Source of the DNA: Geodermatophilus ruber
GTDB lineage: Bacteria > Actinomycetota > Actinomycetes > Mycobacteriales > Geodermatophilaceae
Assembly (NCBI RefSeq): GCF_900114385.1
Contig: NZ_FOSW01000022.1
Location: 1 to 46,019 of the forward strand
Direction: 5' to 3'
Length of the DNA: 46,019 nucleotides
This document shows positions 8,398 to 19,883 of the stretch, in pieces; position 1 is the first letter of the stretch; every line of letters begins with the position of its first letter. A model generated the notes under the pieces. The model made no database searches, was not told the DNA's origin, and saw nothing but the letters and a program-made list of their open reading frames with translations. A program made the position numbers and the translations under genes.

Positions 8398-9612
8398 GTG
8401 GCAAAGATCAAGGTCGAGGGCAAGGTTGTCGAGCTCGACGGCGACGAGATGACCCGGATCATCTGGCAGTTCATCAAGGACCAGCTGATCCTCCCGTACC
8501 TCGACGTCGACCTCGAGTACTACGACCTCGGCATCCAGAAGCGCGACGAGACCGACGACCGGATCACCGTCGAGGCGGCCAACGCGATCAAGAAGTACGG
8601 CGTCGGCGTCAAGTGCGCGACGATCACCCCGGACGAGGCGCGGGTCGAGGAGTTCGGCCTCAAGCGGATGTACCGCTCGCCCAACGGCACGATCCGCAAC
8701 ATCCTCGGCGGCGTCATCTTCCGCGAGCCGATCATCATGCAGAACGTGCCGCGGCTGGTGCCGGGCTGGACCAAGCCGATCGTCGTCGGCCGTCACGCCT
8801 TCGGCGACCAGTACCGCGCCACCGACTTCCGCTTCCCCGGTGAGGGGACGCTGACGCTGACCTTCACGCCGAAGGACGGCTCCGCGCCGATCGAGCACGA
8901 GGTCTTCCAGTCGCCCGGCGGCGGCGTCGCCCTGGGCATGTACAACCTGGACGAGTCGATCCGCGACTTCGCGCGGGCCTCGATGAACTACGGCCTGCAG
9001 CGGAACTACCCGGTCTACCTGTCGACCAAGAACACGATCCTCAAGGCCTACGACGGCCGCTTCAAGGACCTGTTCCAGGAGGTCTTCGAGGCCGAGTTCA
9101 AGGACAAGTTCGAGGCCGCCGGCATCACCTACGAGCACCGGCTGATCGACGACATGGTCGCCGCTTCCCTCAAGTGGGAGGGCGGCTACGTCTGGGCCTG
9201 CAAGAACTACGACGGTGACGTGCAGTCCGACACCGTGGCGCAGGGCTTCGGCTCGCTGGGCCTCATGACCTCGGTGCTGATGAGCCCCGACGGCCGCACC
9301 GTCGAGGCCGAGGCCGCGCACGGCACGGTCACCCGGCACTACCGGGCGCACCAGCGCGGCGAGGCGACCTCGACCAACCCGATCGCCTCGATCTTCGCCT
9401 GGACCCGGGGCCTGGCCCACCGCGGCAAGCTCGACGGCACCCCCGAGGTCACCCGCTTCGCCGAGACCCTGGAGAAGGTCTGCATCGACACCGTCGAGAG
9501 CGGCCAGATGACCAAGGACCTCGCGCTGCTGATCGGCAAGGACCAGCCGTGGCTGACCACCCAGGACTTCCTGGCGGCCATCGACGCCAACCTGCAGAAG
9601 GCCATGGCCTGA
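8398..9612 (+). CDS. icd: isocitrate dehydrogenase (NADP), homodimeric eukaryote-like type
   Basis: Oxidatively decarboxylates isocitrate to 2-oxoglutarate. With 404 residues and the motifs [27 protein letters not shown], and [11 protein letters not shown] followed by [11 protein letters not shown], it belongs to the type II NADP enzymes found in eukaryotes and many actinobacteria. Two GTG codons could start the gene; 8398 is chosen because AGAGGA at 8384-8389 gives 8-nt spacing and the product then starts like the family (M-A-K-I-K-V). mdh and icd are adjacent TCA-cycle genes separated by a repeat hairpin. A strong bidirectional terminator follows. Confidence 0.96.
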   Translation: MAKIKVEGKVVELDGDEMTRIIWQFIKDQLILPYLDVDLEYYDLGIQKRDETDDRITVEAANAIKKYGVGVKCATITPDEARVEEFGLKRMYRSPNGTIRNILGGVIFREPIIMQNVPRLVPGWTKPIVVGRHAFGDQYRATDFRFPGEGTLTLTFTPKDGSAPIEHEVFQSPGGGVALGMYNLDESIRDFARASMNYGLQRNYPVYLSTKNTILKAYDGRFKDLFQEVFEAEFKDKFEAAGITYEHRLIDDMVAASLKWEGGYVWACKNYDGDVQSDTVAQGFGSLGLMTSVLMSPDGRTVEAEAAHGTVTRHYRAHQRGEATSTNPIASIFAWTRGLAHRGKLDGTPEVTRFAETLEKVCIDTVESGQMTKDLALLIGKDQPWLTTQDFLAAIDANLQKAMA

Positions 9613-9646
9613 GGTAGACCCCTCCGGTCACCGTTCGGTGACCACC

Positions 9647-9693
9647 ACACGTCAGTGGCCCTCTCGGTGCGTCCGAGGGGGCCACTGACGTGT
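9647..9693. terminator. bidirectional terminator between icd and the CAP-domain gene
   Basis: A 20-bp stem (arms 9647-9666 and 9674-9693, one G-T pair) with a 7-nt loop, located in the 113-bp gap between two convergent genes. Confidence 0.8.
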
Positions 9694-9725
9694 TCTCGCC
9701 TGTGGATACCTGCCGCAGAGACGGA

Positions 9726-10742
9726 TCAGGCGCCGAAGAGCTGGGTCCACCATGGGCCGCCGGCGCCCTCGGCGACGCCGACCCCGAGGCGGGTCAGGTC
9801 GCAGTCCAGGATGTTGCGCCGGTGGCCGGAGCTGTTCATCCAGCCCTCCATCACCGCGGCGGCGTCCGGCTGGCCGTAGGCGATGTTCTCCGCGCGGGCG
9901 GTGCTGATCCCGGCGTTCCGGGCCCGGTCGAACGGGGAGAGCCCCTCCGGGTTGGTGTGCGAGAAGAAGTCGCGGTCGCGCATGTCCGCGCTGTGCGCCC
10001 GGGCCACCGCGGCGAGCCCGGCATCGGCCACGACCGGGGCGCAGCCGGCCGCGGCGCGGGCCTCGTTCACCAGCGCCAGCACCTGTTCCTCGGCGGAGCT
10101 GCCGGCCGGCGCCGGCGCCGGAGCGGCGGGTGCGGTGCGGGTGGGCGCCGGGGGAGCGGCCGGCGACGGCTTCGGGGCCGGGGCGGGCGGGGGAGTCGCC
10201 GGGGGAGCGGCCGGCGACGGCTTCGGGGCCGGGGCGGGCGGGGGAGTCGCCGGGGACGTCGGCGCGGGCGCGGAGGACGACGGCGCCGGCTCCGGCCTCT
10301 CCGCGGCGGGCGGGGGAGTCGCCGGGGACGTCGGCGCGGGCGCGGGCTCCTCGGCCACCGGGACCTCGGTCGCCCCCGGGGCGGGTGCCGGCGCCGGGGT
10401 CTCCGGGCGCGGGCTGGGGGTGCTCCCGCCGCGGGAGCTCCGCGACCCGTGGGAGAGCCAGTGCTCCAGCGCGCGGGAGGACCAGCGGTCCGACCCGTGG
10501 CTCCACCACCGCTCCGAGGGGACCCGGGCCGAGGGAGACGGCGCCTCCAGCGCCACCGCGTCGGCGTCCGGGCCGCCGGTCACCACGGGGGCGGCGAGGG
10601 CGGCGCCCGCGAGGACGCTCATCGCGATCAGGACCGGCAGCACCCGGCGCAGGCGGAAGGCCCGGCCGAGGGCCCGCGGGGTGCGGCCGAGCGCGGCGGC
10701 GAGGCGGGACGCGAGCGGGCGACCCGCCGGAATGTGGTGCAC
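9726..10742 (-). CDS. secreted or anchored CAP (SCP-like) domain protein
   Basis: A 338-residue protein. A positively charged N-terminus precedes one hydrophobic segment (about 35-52), suggesting an uncleaved anchor or long signal peptide. A Ser/Trp/His-containing stretch and a Pro/Ala/Ser linker of roughly 120 residues follow. From about 218 lies the CAP domain, with LVNEARAAAGC, a His in ARAHSADM, FFSHTNPEG, ENIAYG, and SGHRRNILDC leading into GVGV. Such domains in actinobacteria are extracellular; the enzymatic role is unsettled. Direct GTNAC-type repeats upstream suggest MtrA-like control. The linker is coded by perfect tandem duplications, so its length probably varies. Confidence 0.9.
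   Translation of the reverse strand: MHHIPAGRPLASRLAAALGRTPRALGRAFRLRRVLPVLIAMSVLAGAALAAPVVTGGPDADAVALEAPSPSARVPSERWWSHGSDRWSSRALEHWLSHGSRSSRGGSTPSPRPETPAPAPAPGATEVPVAEEPAPAPTSPATPPPAAERPEPAPSSSAPAPTSPATPPPAPAPKPSPAAPPATPPPAPAPKPSPAAPPAPTRTAPAAPAPAPAGSSAEEQVLALVNEARAAAGCAPVVADAGLAAVARAHSADMRDRDFFSHTNPEGLSPFDRARNAGISTARAENIAYGQPDAAAVMEGWMNSSGHRRNILDCDLTRLGVGVAEGAGGPWWTQLFGA
10150..10251 (-). repeat. perfect 51-bp tandem duplication in the CAP gene linker
   Basis: 10150-10200 and 10201-10251 are identical. They code two copies of a 17-residue Ala/Pro/Lys/Ser unit. A further related stretch recurs around 10232-10272 and 10307-10347. Confidence 0.9.
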
Positions 10743-10766
10743 GAGGTAACCCTCACGAGTTGCTAG

Positions 10767-10813
10767 ATCACGGACCGTTACTTTGGGGAGGTTAGCCGTG
10801 ACTAAACCGTTAC
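10767..10813 (-). promoter_or_regulatory. GTNAC direct repeats upstream of the CAP gene, candidate MtrA operator
   Basis: Read on the minus strand: GTAAC (10813-10809), 6 nt, GTCAC (10802-10798); then GTAAC (10781-10777), 5 nt, GTGAT (10771-10767). Half-sites one helical turn apart in direct orientation fit OmpR-family binding, and MtrA, which controls cell-wall and secreted-protein genes in actinobacteria, recognises GTNAC-like repeats. Flanking CCTCACG/CGTGAGG and TCACGG/CCGTGA pairs could alternatively form a structured leader RNA. Confidence 0.4.
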
Positions 10814-10949
10814 CGTGAGGGGTCTGTGGCGGACGTCACTGTCGACAGCGCCTCACCCCTGCGGGCGGCGGTGCGCTGGGCGCGCGAGCGGAGAGCGGGC
10901 AGCATGGTCCTCGTCCGCACTGCCGCACAGATCGAGGAGCACGCCGCCG

Positions 10950-12269
10950 GTGAGCGACGTCTGGCTCAACATCGTCATGGTCGTCGCCTTCGTCCTGATC
11001 GGAGGAGCTTTCGCGGGGGCGGAGATCGCGCTGGTCTCGCTGCGGGAGTCGCAGGTGCGTGGGATGGCCGACCAGGGCCGGCGCGGCCAGGCGGTGCAGA
11101 GGCTGCTCAGCGACCCCAACCGCTTCCTCGCCGCCGTCCAGGTCGGCGTCACCCTGGCCGGGTTCTTCTCCGCCGCCTTCGGTGCGAGCACCCTCTCCCA
11201 GCCGCTGGCCGGCTGGCTGGTGGACCGGGGGATGCCGGAGGGGCTGGCCGGCACCCTGGCCCTCGTCCTGGTCACGATCGCGATCAGCTACCTGTCACTG
11301 GTCGTCGGCGAGCTCACCCCCAAGCGGCTCGCGCTGCAGCGCGCCGAGGGGTTCTCCCTGATCGTCGCCGCCCCGCTGAACGCGATCGCCAAGCTGTTCC
11401 GGCCGGTCATCTGGCTGCTGTCGAAGTCCACGGACCTGCTGGTCCGCCTGCTCGGCGGTGACCCGAAGGTCTCCGGTGAGTCGATCAGCCAGGAGGAGCT
11501 GCGCGACCTCGTCGCCGCCCACGAGTCGCTGACCAGCGACGAGCGCCGGCTCATCGACGAGGTGTTCCGCGCCGGCGACCGGGAGGTGCGCGAGGTGATG
11601 ACGCCGCGCACCGAGGTCGACTTCCTCGACGCCTCGATGACCGCCAGCCGGGCGGCCCGCCAGGTGCACGACTCCAGCCACTCCCGCTACCCGGTGGTCG
11701 GCCGCGACGAGGACGACGTCGTCGGCTTCGTGCACGTGCGCGACCTGTTCCTGCCCAACCATCCCGCCGGCCGCGCGGCCACCGTGGGCGACCTGGTCCG
11801 CGAGGTGAAGCGGCTGCCGGGCACCGCCGGCGTCCTCACCGCGCTCAGCGAGATGCGGCGGGAGAACCAGCACCTGGCGATCGTCGTCGACGAGTACGGC
11901 GGCACCGACGGCATCGTGACCCTCGAGGACCTCATCGAGGAGGTCATCGGCGAGATCTACGACGAGTACGACGAGGACGTGGCCGAGGAGGGAGCCGAGG
12001 AGCCGGGCGCGCCGCAGGAGGTCGACGGCCTGCTCAACCTCGACGACTTCCGCGAGGTGACCGGTCTCCCGCTGCCCGAGGGCCCCTACGAGACGGTCGC
12101 CGGCTACGTGCTCGCCGAACTGGGCCGGCTGCCCGAGCCCGGCGACACCGTCACCGTCGACGGGCGCACGCTCACCGTGCTCGAGCTCGACGGCCGCCGG
12201 ATCGCCCGCCTGCGGGTCGACCGGGCGGCCGAGGAGGAGCCGACGACGGGGGAGCCCGTCACCGGCTGA
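10950..12269 (+). CDS. CNNM transmembrane / CBS / CorC-domain protein (hemolysin family)
   Basis: A 439-residue membrane protein of the family often labelled hemolysin or CorC/MpfA-like, linked to Mg2+ handling. Residues 1 to about 180 form the DUF21/CNNM membrane domain, with a start segment, GVTLAGFFSAAFGAS, and ISYLSLVVGELTPKRLAL. A CBS pair follows (VMTPRTEVDFLD; then SRYPVV, LAIVVDEYGGTDGIVTLEDL and EEVIGEIYDE). The end is the CorC_HlyC domain (about 345-425). GTG 10950 is chosen because GAGGAG lies about 10 nt upstream and it begins the first membrane segment; the frame is open further upstream. It is divergent from the CAP gene. Confidence 0.9.
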   Translation: MSDVWLNIVMVVAFVLIGGAFAGAEIALVSLRESQVRGMADQGRRGQAVQRLLSDPNRFLAAVQVGVTLAGFFSAAFGASTLSQPLAGWLVDRGMPEGLAGTLALVLVTIAISYLSLVVGELTPKRLALQRAEGFSLIVAAPLNAIAKLFRPVIWLLSKSTDLLVRLLGGDPKVSGESISQEELRDLVAAHESLTSDERRLIDEVFRAGDREVREVMTPRTEVDFLDASMTASRAARQVHDSSHSRYPVVGRDEDDVVGFVHVRDLFLPNHPAGRAATVGDLVREVKRLPGTAGVLTALSEMRRENQHLAIVVDEYGGTDGIVTLEDLIEEVIGEIYDEYDEDVAEEGAEEPGAPQEVDGLLNLDDFREVTGLPLPEGPYETVAGYVLAELGRLPEPGDTVTVDGRTLTVLELDGRRIARLRVDRAAEEEPTTGEPVTG

Positions 12270-12270
12270 C

Positions 12271-12329
12271 CCGGCCCTCGTGGCCACGAAGGCCGACCGC
12301 CGAGCGGCCGAAGTGGCCACGAGGGCCGG
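12271..12329. terminator. bidirectional terminator between the CNNM protein gene and galE
   Basis: A perfect 17-bp inverted repeat (12271-12287 and 12313-12329), with an inner GGCCG/CGGCC pairing in the loop, fills the short gap between the convergent genes. Confidence 0.8.
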
Positions 12330-12337
12330 CTCCGGGG

Positions 12338-13294
12338 TCAGCGGCGGGCGCGGGCGGTCTCCCAGGCGTCGCGCACGATGTCGGGCAGCTCGGTGTGCTT
12401 CGGCGTCCACCCGAGGTCGGCGCGGATCCGGTCGCTGGAGGCCACCAGCTGGGCCGGGTCGCCGGCCCGCCGCTGGCCGACGACGACCGGCACCGGGTGC
12501 CCGGTGACCTCACGGACGGCGTCGACGACCTGCTGCACCGAGAAGCCGGTGCCGTTGCCCAGGTTGTAGATGCGGTGCTCGCCGGCGGCGGGCGCGGTCA
12601 GCGCGAGCAGGTGGGCGTCGGCGAGGTCGGCGACGTGGATGTAGTCGCGGATGCAGGTGCCGTCCGGCGTCGGGTAGTCCTCGCCGTAGATCGTCAGCGC
12701 CTCGCGGGTGCCCGCGGCGACCTGCAGGGCGATCGGGATGAGGTGGGTCTCGGTGGTGTGCCGCTCGCCGAGGCCGTAGGCGGCGCCGGCGACGTTGAAG
12801 TAGCGCAGGCTCACCGCCGCGAAGTCGTGCGCGGCCGCGTAGGAGGTCAGCATCGCGTCGACGGCGAGCTTGCTGGCGCCGTAGGTGTTGGTCGGCCGGG
12901 TCGGGGCGTCCTCGCGGATCGGCACGGACTCGGGCTCGCCGTAGGTGGCCGCGGTGGAGGAGAACACGATGCGCCGGCAGTCGACCGCGCGCATCGCCTC
13001 CAGCAGCGCCAGCGTGCCGGTGACGTTGGTGTCCCAGTAGATCTCCGGCTTGACCTGCGACTCGCCGACCAGGCTCTTCGCCGCGAAGTGCAGCACCGCC
13101 TCGGGCCGGACGTCGGCCAGCACCGGGGCCGAGTCGTGCAGCGTGGCCTGCACGAGCCCCGCGCCGGAGGGCACCGCGTCGGCGTGCCCGGTCGAGAGGT
13201 CGTCGAGCACGGTCACCTCGTGGCCGCCCTGCAGCAGGGCGGCCGTGACTACGCTACCGATGTAGCCGGCCCCGCCGGCGACGAGAACGCGCAT
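12338..13294 (-). CDS. galE: UDP-glucose 4-epimerase
   Basis: Interconverts UDP-glucose and UDP-galactose for galactose use and cell-envelope sugars. The 318-residue extended SDR starts with the NAD-binding GGAGYIG, has [21 protein letters not shown] and the catalytic YGASK (Tyr-x3-Lys), then LRYFNVAGA and a conserved GDGT-like [16 protein letters not shown] region. Length and motifs are canonical. TAGGGT 6 nt before the ATG suggests a leaderless transcript. Confidence 0.95.
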   Translation of the reverse strand: MRVLVAGGAGYIGSVVTAALLQGGHEVTVLDDLSTGHADAVPSGAGLVQATLHDSAPVLADVRPEAVLHFAAKSLVGESQVKPEIYWDTNVTGTLALLEAMRAVDCRRIVFSSTAATYGEPESVPIREDAPTRPTNTYGASKLAVDAMLTSYAAAHDFAAVSLRYFNVAGAAYGLGERHTTETHLIPIALQVAAGTREALTIYGEDYPTPDGTCIRDYIHVADLADAHLLALTAPAAGEHRIYNLGNGTGFSVQQVVDAVREVTGHPVPVVVGQRRAGDPAQLVASSDRIRADLGWTPKHTELPDIVRDAWETARARR

Positions 13295-13300
13295 GCGTCC

Positions 13301-13306
13301 ACCCTA
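13301..13306 (-). promoter_or_regulatory. -10 box for leaderless galE
   Basis: TAGGGT on the minus strand ends 6 nt before the ATG of galE. Confidence 0.45.
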
Positions 13307-13365
13307 GAGACCCGCGCGCGGCCGCCCCGGCCGATGCGGGACTGCGGAATCAGGAGGCCGAGGCA

Positions 13366-16173
<2,808 letters not shown>

Positions 16174-16215
16174 CCACGCGCGCCGCTCCGCCGCGCGGCA
16201 CCCCCTCCCAGGCCG

Positions 16216-16221
16216 CAGACT
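16216..16221 (+). promoter_or_regulatory. -10 box for the leaderless YihY-type gene
   Basis: CAGACT ends 7 nt before GTG 16229. The same hexamer and spacing occur before folD. Confidence 0.45.
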
Positions 16222-16228
16222 CGAGCGG

Positions 16229-17239
16229 GTGAGTGCCACCCGGACCGACCGGTCCGCTCCCGTGCCCGCGGGCACACCCGCCTCCGGCAGCCGCTGGTCG
16301 TGGCTGACCCGGCTGGGCGAGGGCTGGGAGTCGCTGCTGGCCGGGCGGCGTCGCAGGTGGCCGTGGTTCGACCACCTGGCCCGGGCCGGCGGCCGCTACC
16401 GGCGCACCCAGGGCGACCTCATGGCCGCCGGGGTCACCTACTTCGTGTTCCTCGGGCTGGTCCCCGTCCTGCTGCTGATCGCCTCCGCGATCGGGCTCGT
16501 GCTCGCCGGCAACGAGCTCCTGCAGAACGAGCTCTACGACGCCCTCCGGGAGACCTTCCCCGGCCCACCCGGCGAGCAGATCGTCCGCGAGCTGAGCGGG
16601 GCGGTCGGCTCGGCCGGCGTCGTGGGCCTCATCGGCCTGGTCGGGTTCCTCTACGCCGGGTTGCGGGCCATGGACAAGCTCCGGCTCGGCATGGAGCGGA
16701 TCTGGAAGGGGCGGGTCGACGAGCCGGAGTTCCTCCGCGACAACCTGCAGGACCTGCTCGCCCTGCTCGCCCTCGGGAGCGCCGGCCTGCTGAGCCTGGG
16801 GCTCACCGGCGCGGTCACCCAGGCCACCTCGTGGGTGCTGGAGCTGCTCGGCCTGGCGGGCGCGCCCGGGCTGGGGGTCCTCACCGCGGTCATCGGCCTG
16901 GGCCTGGCCGTCGGCACCGACGTGGTGGTCTTCCTCTGGCTGCTCAAGGTGGTGCCCTCGACCTCGCACCCGCTGCGTCGGCTCCTTCCCGGCGCGCTGT
17001 TCGGCGCCGCCGGGTTCGAGGCGATGAAGCTGGTGGGCAGCCTCTACCTGGCGCTGATCTCCGGCAGCGTGACCGCCTCGGCCTTCGGCGGCGCGGTGGG
17101 CATCCTGGTGTGGATCAACGTGGTGAGCCGGTTCGCGTTCTTCACCGCGGCGTGGACGGCGACCCTCCGCCGGGTCCAGGAGCGGGCCCCGGGGCCCCCG
17201 GACCTCGCGGAGCCGGTGGTGCCTCCGGCGTCGGCCTGA
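16229..17239 (+). CDS. YihY/BrkB family inner membrane protein
   Basis: A 336-residue integral membrane protein with about six hydrophobic segments (first at about 68-91) and a soluble N-terminus of about 55 residues. The GDLMAAGVTYFVFLGLVPVL stretch and a later AFFTAAWTAT near the C-terminus fit the YihY family, formerly annotated as ribonuclease BN; that activity is not credited to this family. Function is not established. The last 98 bp overlap the convergent carboxypeptidase gene. The GTG start is supported by the -10 box at 16216. Confidence 0.85.
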   Translation: MSATRTDRSAPVPAGTPASGSRWSWLTRLGEGWESLLAGRRRRWPWFDHLARAGGRYRRTQGDLMAAGVTYFVFLGLVPVLLLIASAIGLVLAGNELLQNELYDALRETFPGPPGEQIVRELSGAVGSAGVVGLIGLVGFLYAGLRAMDKLRLGMERIWKGRVDEPEFLRDNLQDLLALLALGSAGLLSLGLTGAVTQATSWVLELLGLAGAPGLGVLTAVIGLGLAVGTDVVVFLWLLKVVPSTSHPLRRLLPGALFGAAGFEAMKLVGSLYLALISGSVTASAFGGAVGILVWINVVSRFAFFTAAWTATLRRVQERAPGPPDLAEPVVPPASA

Positions 17240-18494
17240 CCGGCGCCCCGTCGCGGTCGGCCCGAGCGGGTGGGACGACGACCCGCGCCGCGCGGCGGCG
17301 GCCGACCACGGTGGCCACGACGATGAGCAGCGCCGTGGCGCCGAGTGCGACCGGCACCAGGAGCTCCTCCGCCGCGTCCCCGCCGGCCGCCGAGGGGCCG
17401 GGGGCCGGCGGTGCGACCGGCGCCACCGACGGCACCGGGGCGGCGGGCGGCGCCACCGGGGGGACGTCCGCCGCGGAGGCGACGAGCACCCCCACCCCGG
17501 AGGTGGCCGGCGGGACGGCGAAGCCCCAGTCCAGCAGCCGCGCCGCCTGGTCGGCCGCGCTCAGCGGGGTGCGCTCGGTGCCCATGACGCTGACCACCAG
17601 TCGCCGGCCGTCGCGCTCGGCACCGGTGACGAAGGTGTGCCGGGCGGCGTCGGTGAACCCGGTCTTGCCGCCGAGGTTGCCGGGGTAGGTGGCCAGCAGC
17701 GGGTTCTCGTTCTGGATCTGGTAGCCCGGCGAGCGGCCCTCCACCGGTGGCATCTGCGCGATCGGGGTGCGCAGGATCGCCGCGGTGCGCGGGTCCTCGA
17801 GCAGCCGGCGGAAGACCAGCGCCAGGTCGTAGGGGGAGGAGGACTGCCCGGCGACGTCGAGCCCGGACGGCGTCCCGGCGACGGTGTCGAACGCGCCGAT
17901 CTCCGCCGCGGTCGCGTTCATCGCCGCCAGCGTCGCCGCCGTTCCCCCGGCGGCCCGCGCCAAGGCGTTGGCCGCGTCGTTGCCCGACTGCAGGACGAGC
18001 GCCTCGAACAGCAGCGCCACCGGGTAGCGCCCGCCGGACACCAGGCCGACCCGGCTGCCCTCGACCGCCTCGTCCTCGACCGTGCCCTCGACGACGGCCC
18101 CGGGGTCCAGGAGCGGGGCCAGGGTGAGCAGCGTCAGCGTCTTGAGCGTGCTCGCCGGGTGGTAGCGGCCGTGCGGGTCCCGCGCCGCCAGCACGGTCCC
18201 GCTGCCCGCGTCGGCCACCAGCCAGCCGGCGGCGGTCAGCCCGTCGGGGAGCGGGGGAGCCCCGCCGGCCACGACGGTGCCGCGGGTGTCGAGCTCCTCC
18301 CCGCCGACGGTCTGCCCCTGCGGCCCGGAACCCTGCGGCGGGCCGCCCGGGTACGGGGCGGTGGGCGTGGGCGCCGTGGGGTCGACGGTCGGCCGCGCCT
18401 GCTCGGCCGACGCCGGCCCGGCGCCACCGAGCACGAGGAGCACCGCCACCAGGGCGCCCGCGAGCAGGCGTGCCGCCCCCGGCCTTCCGCGCAT
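17142..18494 (-). CDS. D-alanyl-D-alanine carboxypeptidase, DacB/DacA type
   Basis: A penicillin-binding protein that trims the terminal D-Ala from peptidoglycan stems outside the cell. The 450-residue product has a signal peptide (about 1-30, ending ASA), a Pro-rich spacer, and the serine-peptidase triad: STLK (S115, K118), SGN (170-172) and KTG (277-279). A Pro/Ala linker (about 340-375) leads to one C-terminal membrane helix (LLVPVALGATALLIVVATVV) and a basic/Pro-rich cytosolic tail of about 50 residues. The tail is coded partly inside the convergent YihY-type gene. TAGCGT 7 nt before ATG suggests leaderless expression. Confidence 0.93.
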   Translation of the reverse strand: MRGRPGAARLLAGALVAVLLVLGGAGPASAEQARPTVDPTAPTPTAPYPGGPPQGSGPQGQTVGGEELDTRGTVVAGGAPPLPDGLTAAGWLVADAGSGTVLAARDPHGRYHPASTLKTLTLLTLAPLLDPGAVVEGTVEDEAVEGSRVGLVSGGRYPVALLFEALVLQSGNDAANALARAAGGTAATLAAMNATAAEIGAFDTVAGTPSGLDVAGQSSSPYDLALVFRRLLEDPRTAAILRTPIAQMPPVEGRSPGYQIQNENPLLATYPGNLGGKTGFTDAARHTFVTGAERDGRRLVVSVMGTERTPLSAADQAARLLDWGFAVPPATSGVGVLVASAADVPPVAPPAAPVPSVAPVAPPAPGPSAAGGDAAEELLVPVALGATALLIVVATVVGRRRAARVVVPPARADRDGAPVRPTPEAPPAPRGPGAPGPAPGPGGGSPSTPR

Positions 18495-18501
18495 GAGGCA
18501 G

Positions 18502-18507
18502 ACGCTA
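18502..18507 (-). promoter_or_regulatory. -10 box for the leaderless carboxypeptidase gene
   Basis: TAGCGT on the minus strand, 7 nt before the ATG. Confidence 0.5.
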
Positions 18508-18631
18508 ACGGCGCCGGTCGGCAGCCCGCCGCAGCACGCGCGCGGTGGCGCAGGCCACTGGTGCCGGGCGGGTTCGCAACGATCGCATCTCTATCCACCG
18601 GCGGGATGGTGGCGGACCCGGCACGCGTGGT

Positions 18632-18637
18632 TAGCGT
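18632..18637 (+). promoter_or_regulatory. -10 box for the nucleoside-transport lipoprotein gene
   Basis: TAGCGT at 18632-18637 predicts a start near 18644 and a leader of about 115 nt before TTG 18758. The leader is very GC-rich, with several short hairpins, but no riboswitch class is recognised. Confidence 0.35.
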
Positions 18638-18757
18638 GCAGCGGTCGCGCGTTCCCCGGGTCCCGGCCTGCGCCGGTCCGGCCGCGCACGACCCCTGATC
18701 CCCACCGGGGCGGGCCTGCCGGGAAGGCCGGTCCGTCCCTCCAGAGAGGAGAGCGTC

Positions 18758-19816
18758 TTGCGCCGAGCGCGGAGGATGAAGGCCGCGGCGCTGCTGCTGG
18801 CCGGCAGCATGGCCCTGGCCGCGTGTGCGAGCGACGAGGACAGCGGCGGCAGCGCCAACGGCGGGGGCGGTGACTCCGGCGGCGACCTGCGGATCGGCCT
18901 CGCCTTCGACACCGGCGGCCGCGGTGACCGCTCGTTCAACGACTCGGCGGTCGCCGGGCTCGAGGCGGCGGTCGAGGAGCACGGCGGCGAGTTCCGCGAC
19001 CTGAGCCCGAGCGCCGACGGGTCCAACCGGGTCGACCTGCTGACCCAGTTGGCCGACGAGGGGTACAACCCGGTCATCGCCGTCGGCTTCGCCTACGGCG
19101 AGGTCATCGGTGACGTCGTGGAGCAGTACCCGGACACCACCTTCGCGATCATCGACTCCTCCGCCGAGGAGGTCGGGGCCGACAACCTGACCGGCCTGCT
19201 GTTCGCCGAGCACGAGGGCTCGTTCCTGGCCGGCGTCGCGGCGGCGCTGAAGAGCGAGACCGGCCACGTCGGCTTCGTCGGCGGCGTCGAGACCCCGCTG
19301 ATCCAGAAGTTCGAGGCCGGCTACGTCGCCGGTGCCCAGGCGGTCAACCCGGACATCGTCGTCGACACGCAGTACATCTCGCCGGCCGGTGACTTCTCCG
19401 GGTTCAACGACCCGGCCCGTGGCCAGATCGTCGCGCAGGGCATGTACGACGCCGGCGCCGACATCGTCTACCACGCCGCCGGTGGCTCCGGCGTCGGCGT
19501 CTTCCAGGCGGCCGCCGCCTCCGGGGGCCGGGCCATCGGGGTCGACTCCGACCAGTACCAGACGGTCGACGACCCGGCCCTGCAGGCCGTGATCATGACC
19601 TCGATGCTCAAGCGCGTGGACAACGCGGTGGAGGCCTTCATCGGGGAGTTCGTCGACGGCAACGTCAGCGGCGGCACCGATGAGGTCTACGACCTGTCCA
19701 GCGAGGGCGTCGGCCTGGCCACCAGCGGTGGTTTCATCGACGACATCCAGGGCGAGATCGACGACTACCGCCAGCAGATCATCGACGGCGAGATCGAGGT
19801 CGCCACGACCCCGTGA
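18758..19816 (+). CDS. BMP-family substrate-binding lipoprotein of a nucleoside ABC importer
   Basis: The extracytoplasmic binding protein of the importer coded just downstream. The 352-residue precursor has a lipoprotein signal (LAAC, acylated Cys at 23), a Gly/Ser/Asp-rich tether, then the BMP/PnrA fold: GLAFDTGGRGDRSFND near the start, YNPVIAVGFAYG, FVGGVETPLIQKFEAGY and IGVDSDQYQ. Family members bind purine or other nucleosides. TTG 18758 is used because AGAGAGGAGAG lies just upstream at about 18743-18753; the ATG at 18776 has its GGAGG too close. A hairpin separates it from the ATPase gene, which would allow a higher level of the binding protein. Confidence 0.93.
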   Translation: MRRARRMKAAALLLAGSMALAACASDEDSGGSANGGGGDSGGDLRIGLAFDTGGRGDRSFNDSAVAGLEAAVEEHGGEFRDLSPSADGSNRVDLLTQLADEGYNPVIAVGFAYGEVIGDVVEQYPDTTFAIIDSSAEEVGADNLTGLLFAEHEGSFLAGVAAALKSETGHVGFVGGVETPLIQKFEAGYVAGAQAVNPDIVVDTQYISPAGDFSGFNDPARGQIVAQGMYDAGADIVYHAAGGSGVGVFQAAAASGGRAIGVDSDQYQTVDDPALQAVIMTSMLKRVDNAVEAFIGEFVDGNVSGGTDEVYDLSSEGVGLATSGGFIDDIQGEIDDYRQQIIDGEIEVATTP

Positions 19817-19848
19817 CGCCGCTCGGCTGACCGGGGCACGACCGGCGG

Positions 19849-19883
19849 CGGGCCCGGGGAGCGCAGATGCCTCCCCGGGCCCG
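19849..19883 (+). terminator. hairpin between binding-protein and ATPase genes
   Basis: A perfect 13-bp stem (19849-19861 with 19871-19883) and 9-nt loop, 33 bp after the lipoprotein stop. The 254-bp gap up to the ATPase gene otherwise contains only GC-rich sequence and a possible weak promoter (GATACAGC near 20008). Confidence 0.65.

Noticed and set aside
10300..10350. Short repeats in the CAP gene considered as a CRISPR-like array
   Set aside because: The repeats are in-frame coding units without regular spacers.
9883..10749. Plus-strand Gly/Ala-rich frames opposite the CAP gene
   Set aside because: They arise from the repeated Pro/Ala linker read on the other strand; the CAP domain on the minus strand is clear.
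18638..18757. Possible purine riboswitch in the leader of the binding-protein gene
   Set aside because: The leader is GC-rich with simple hairpins, and none of the conserved loop sequences of known purine riboswitches are present.
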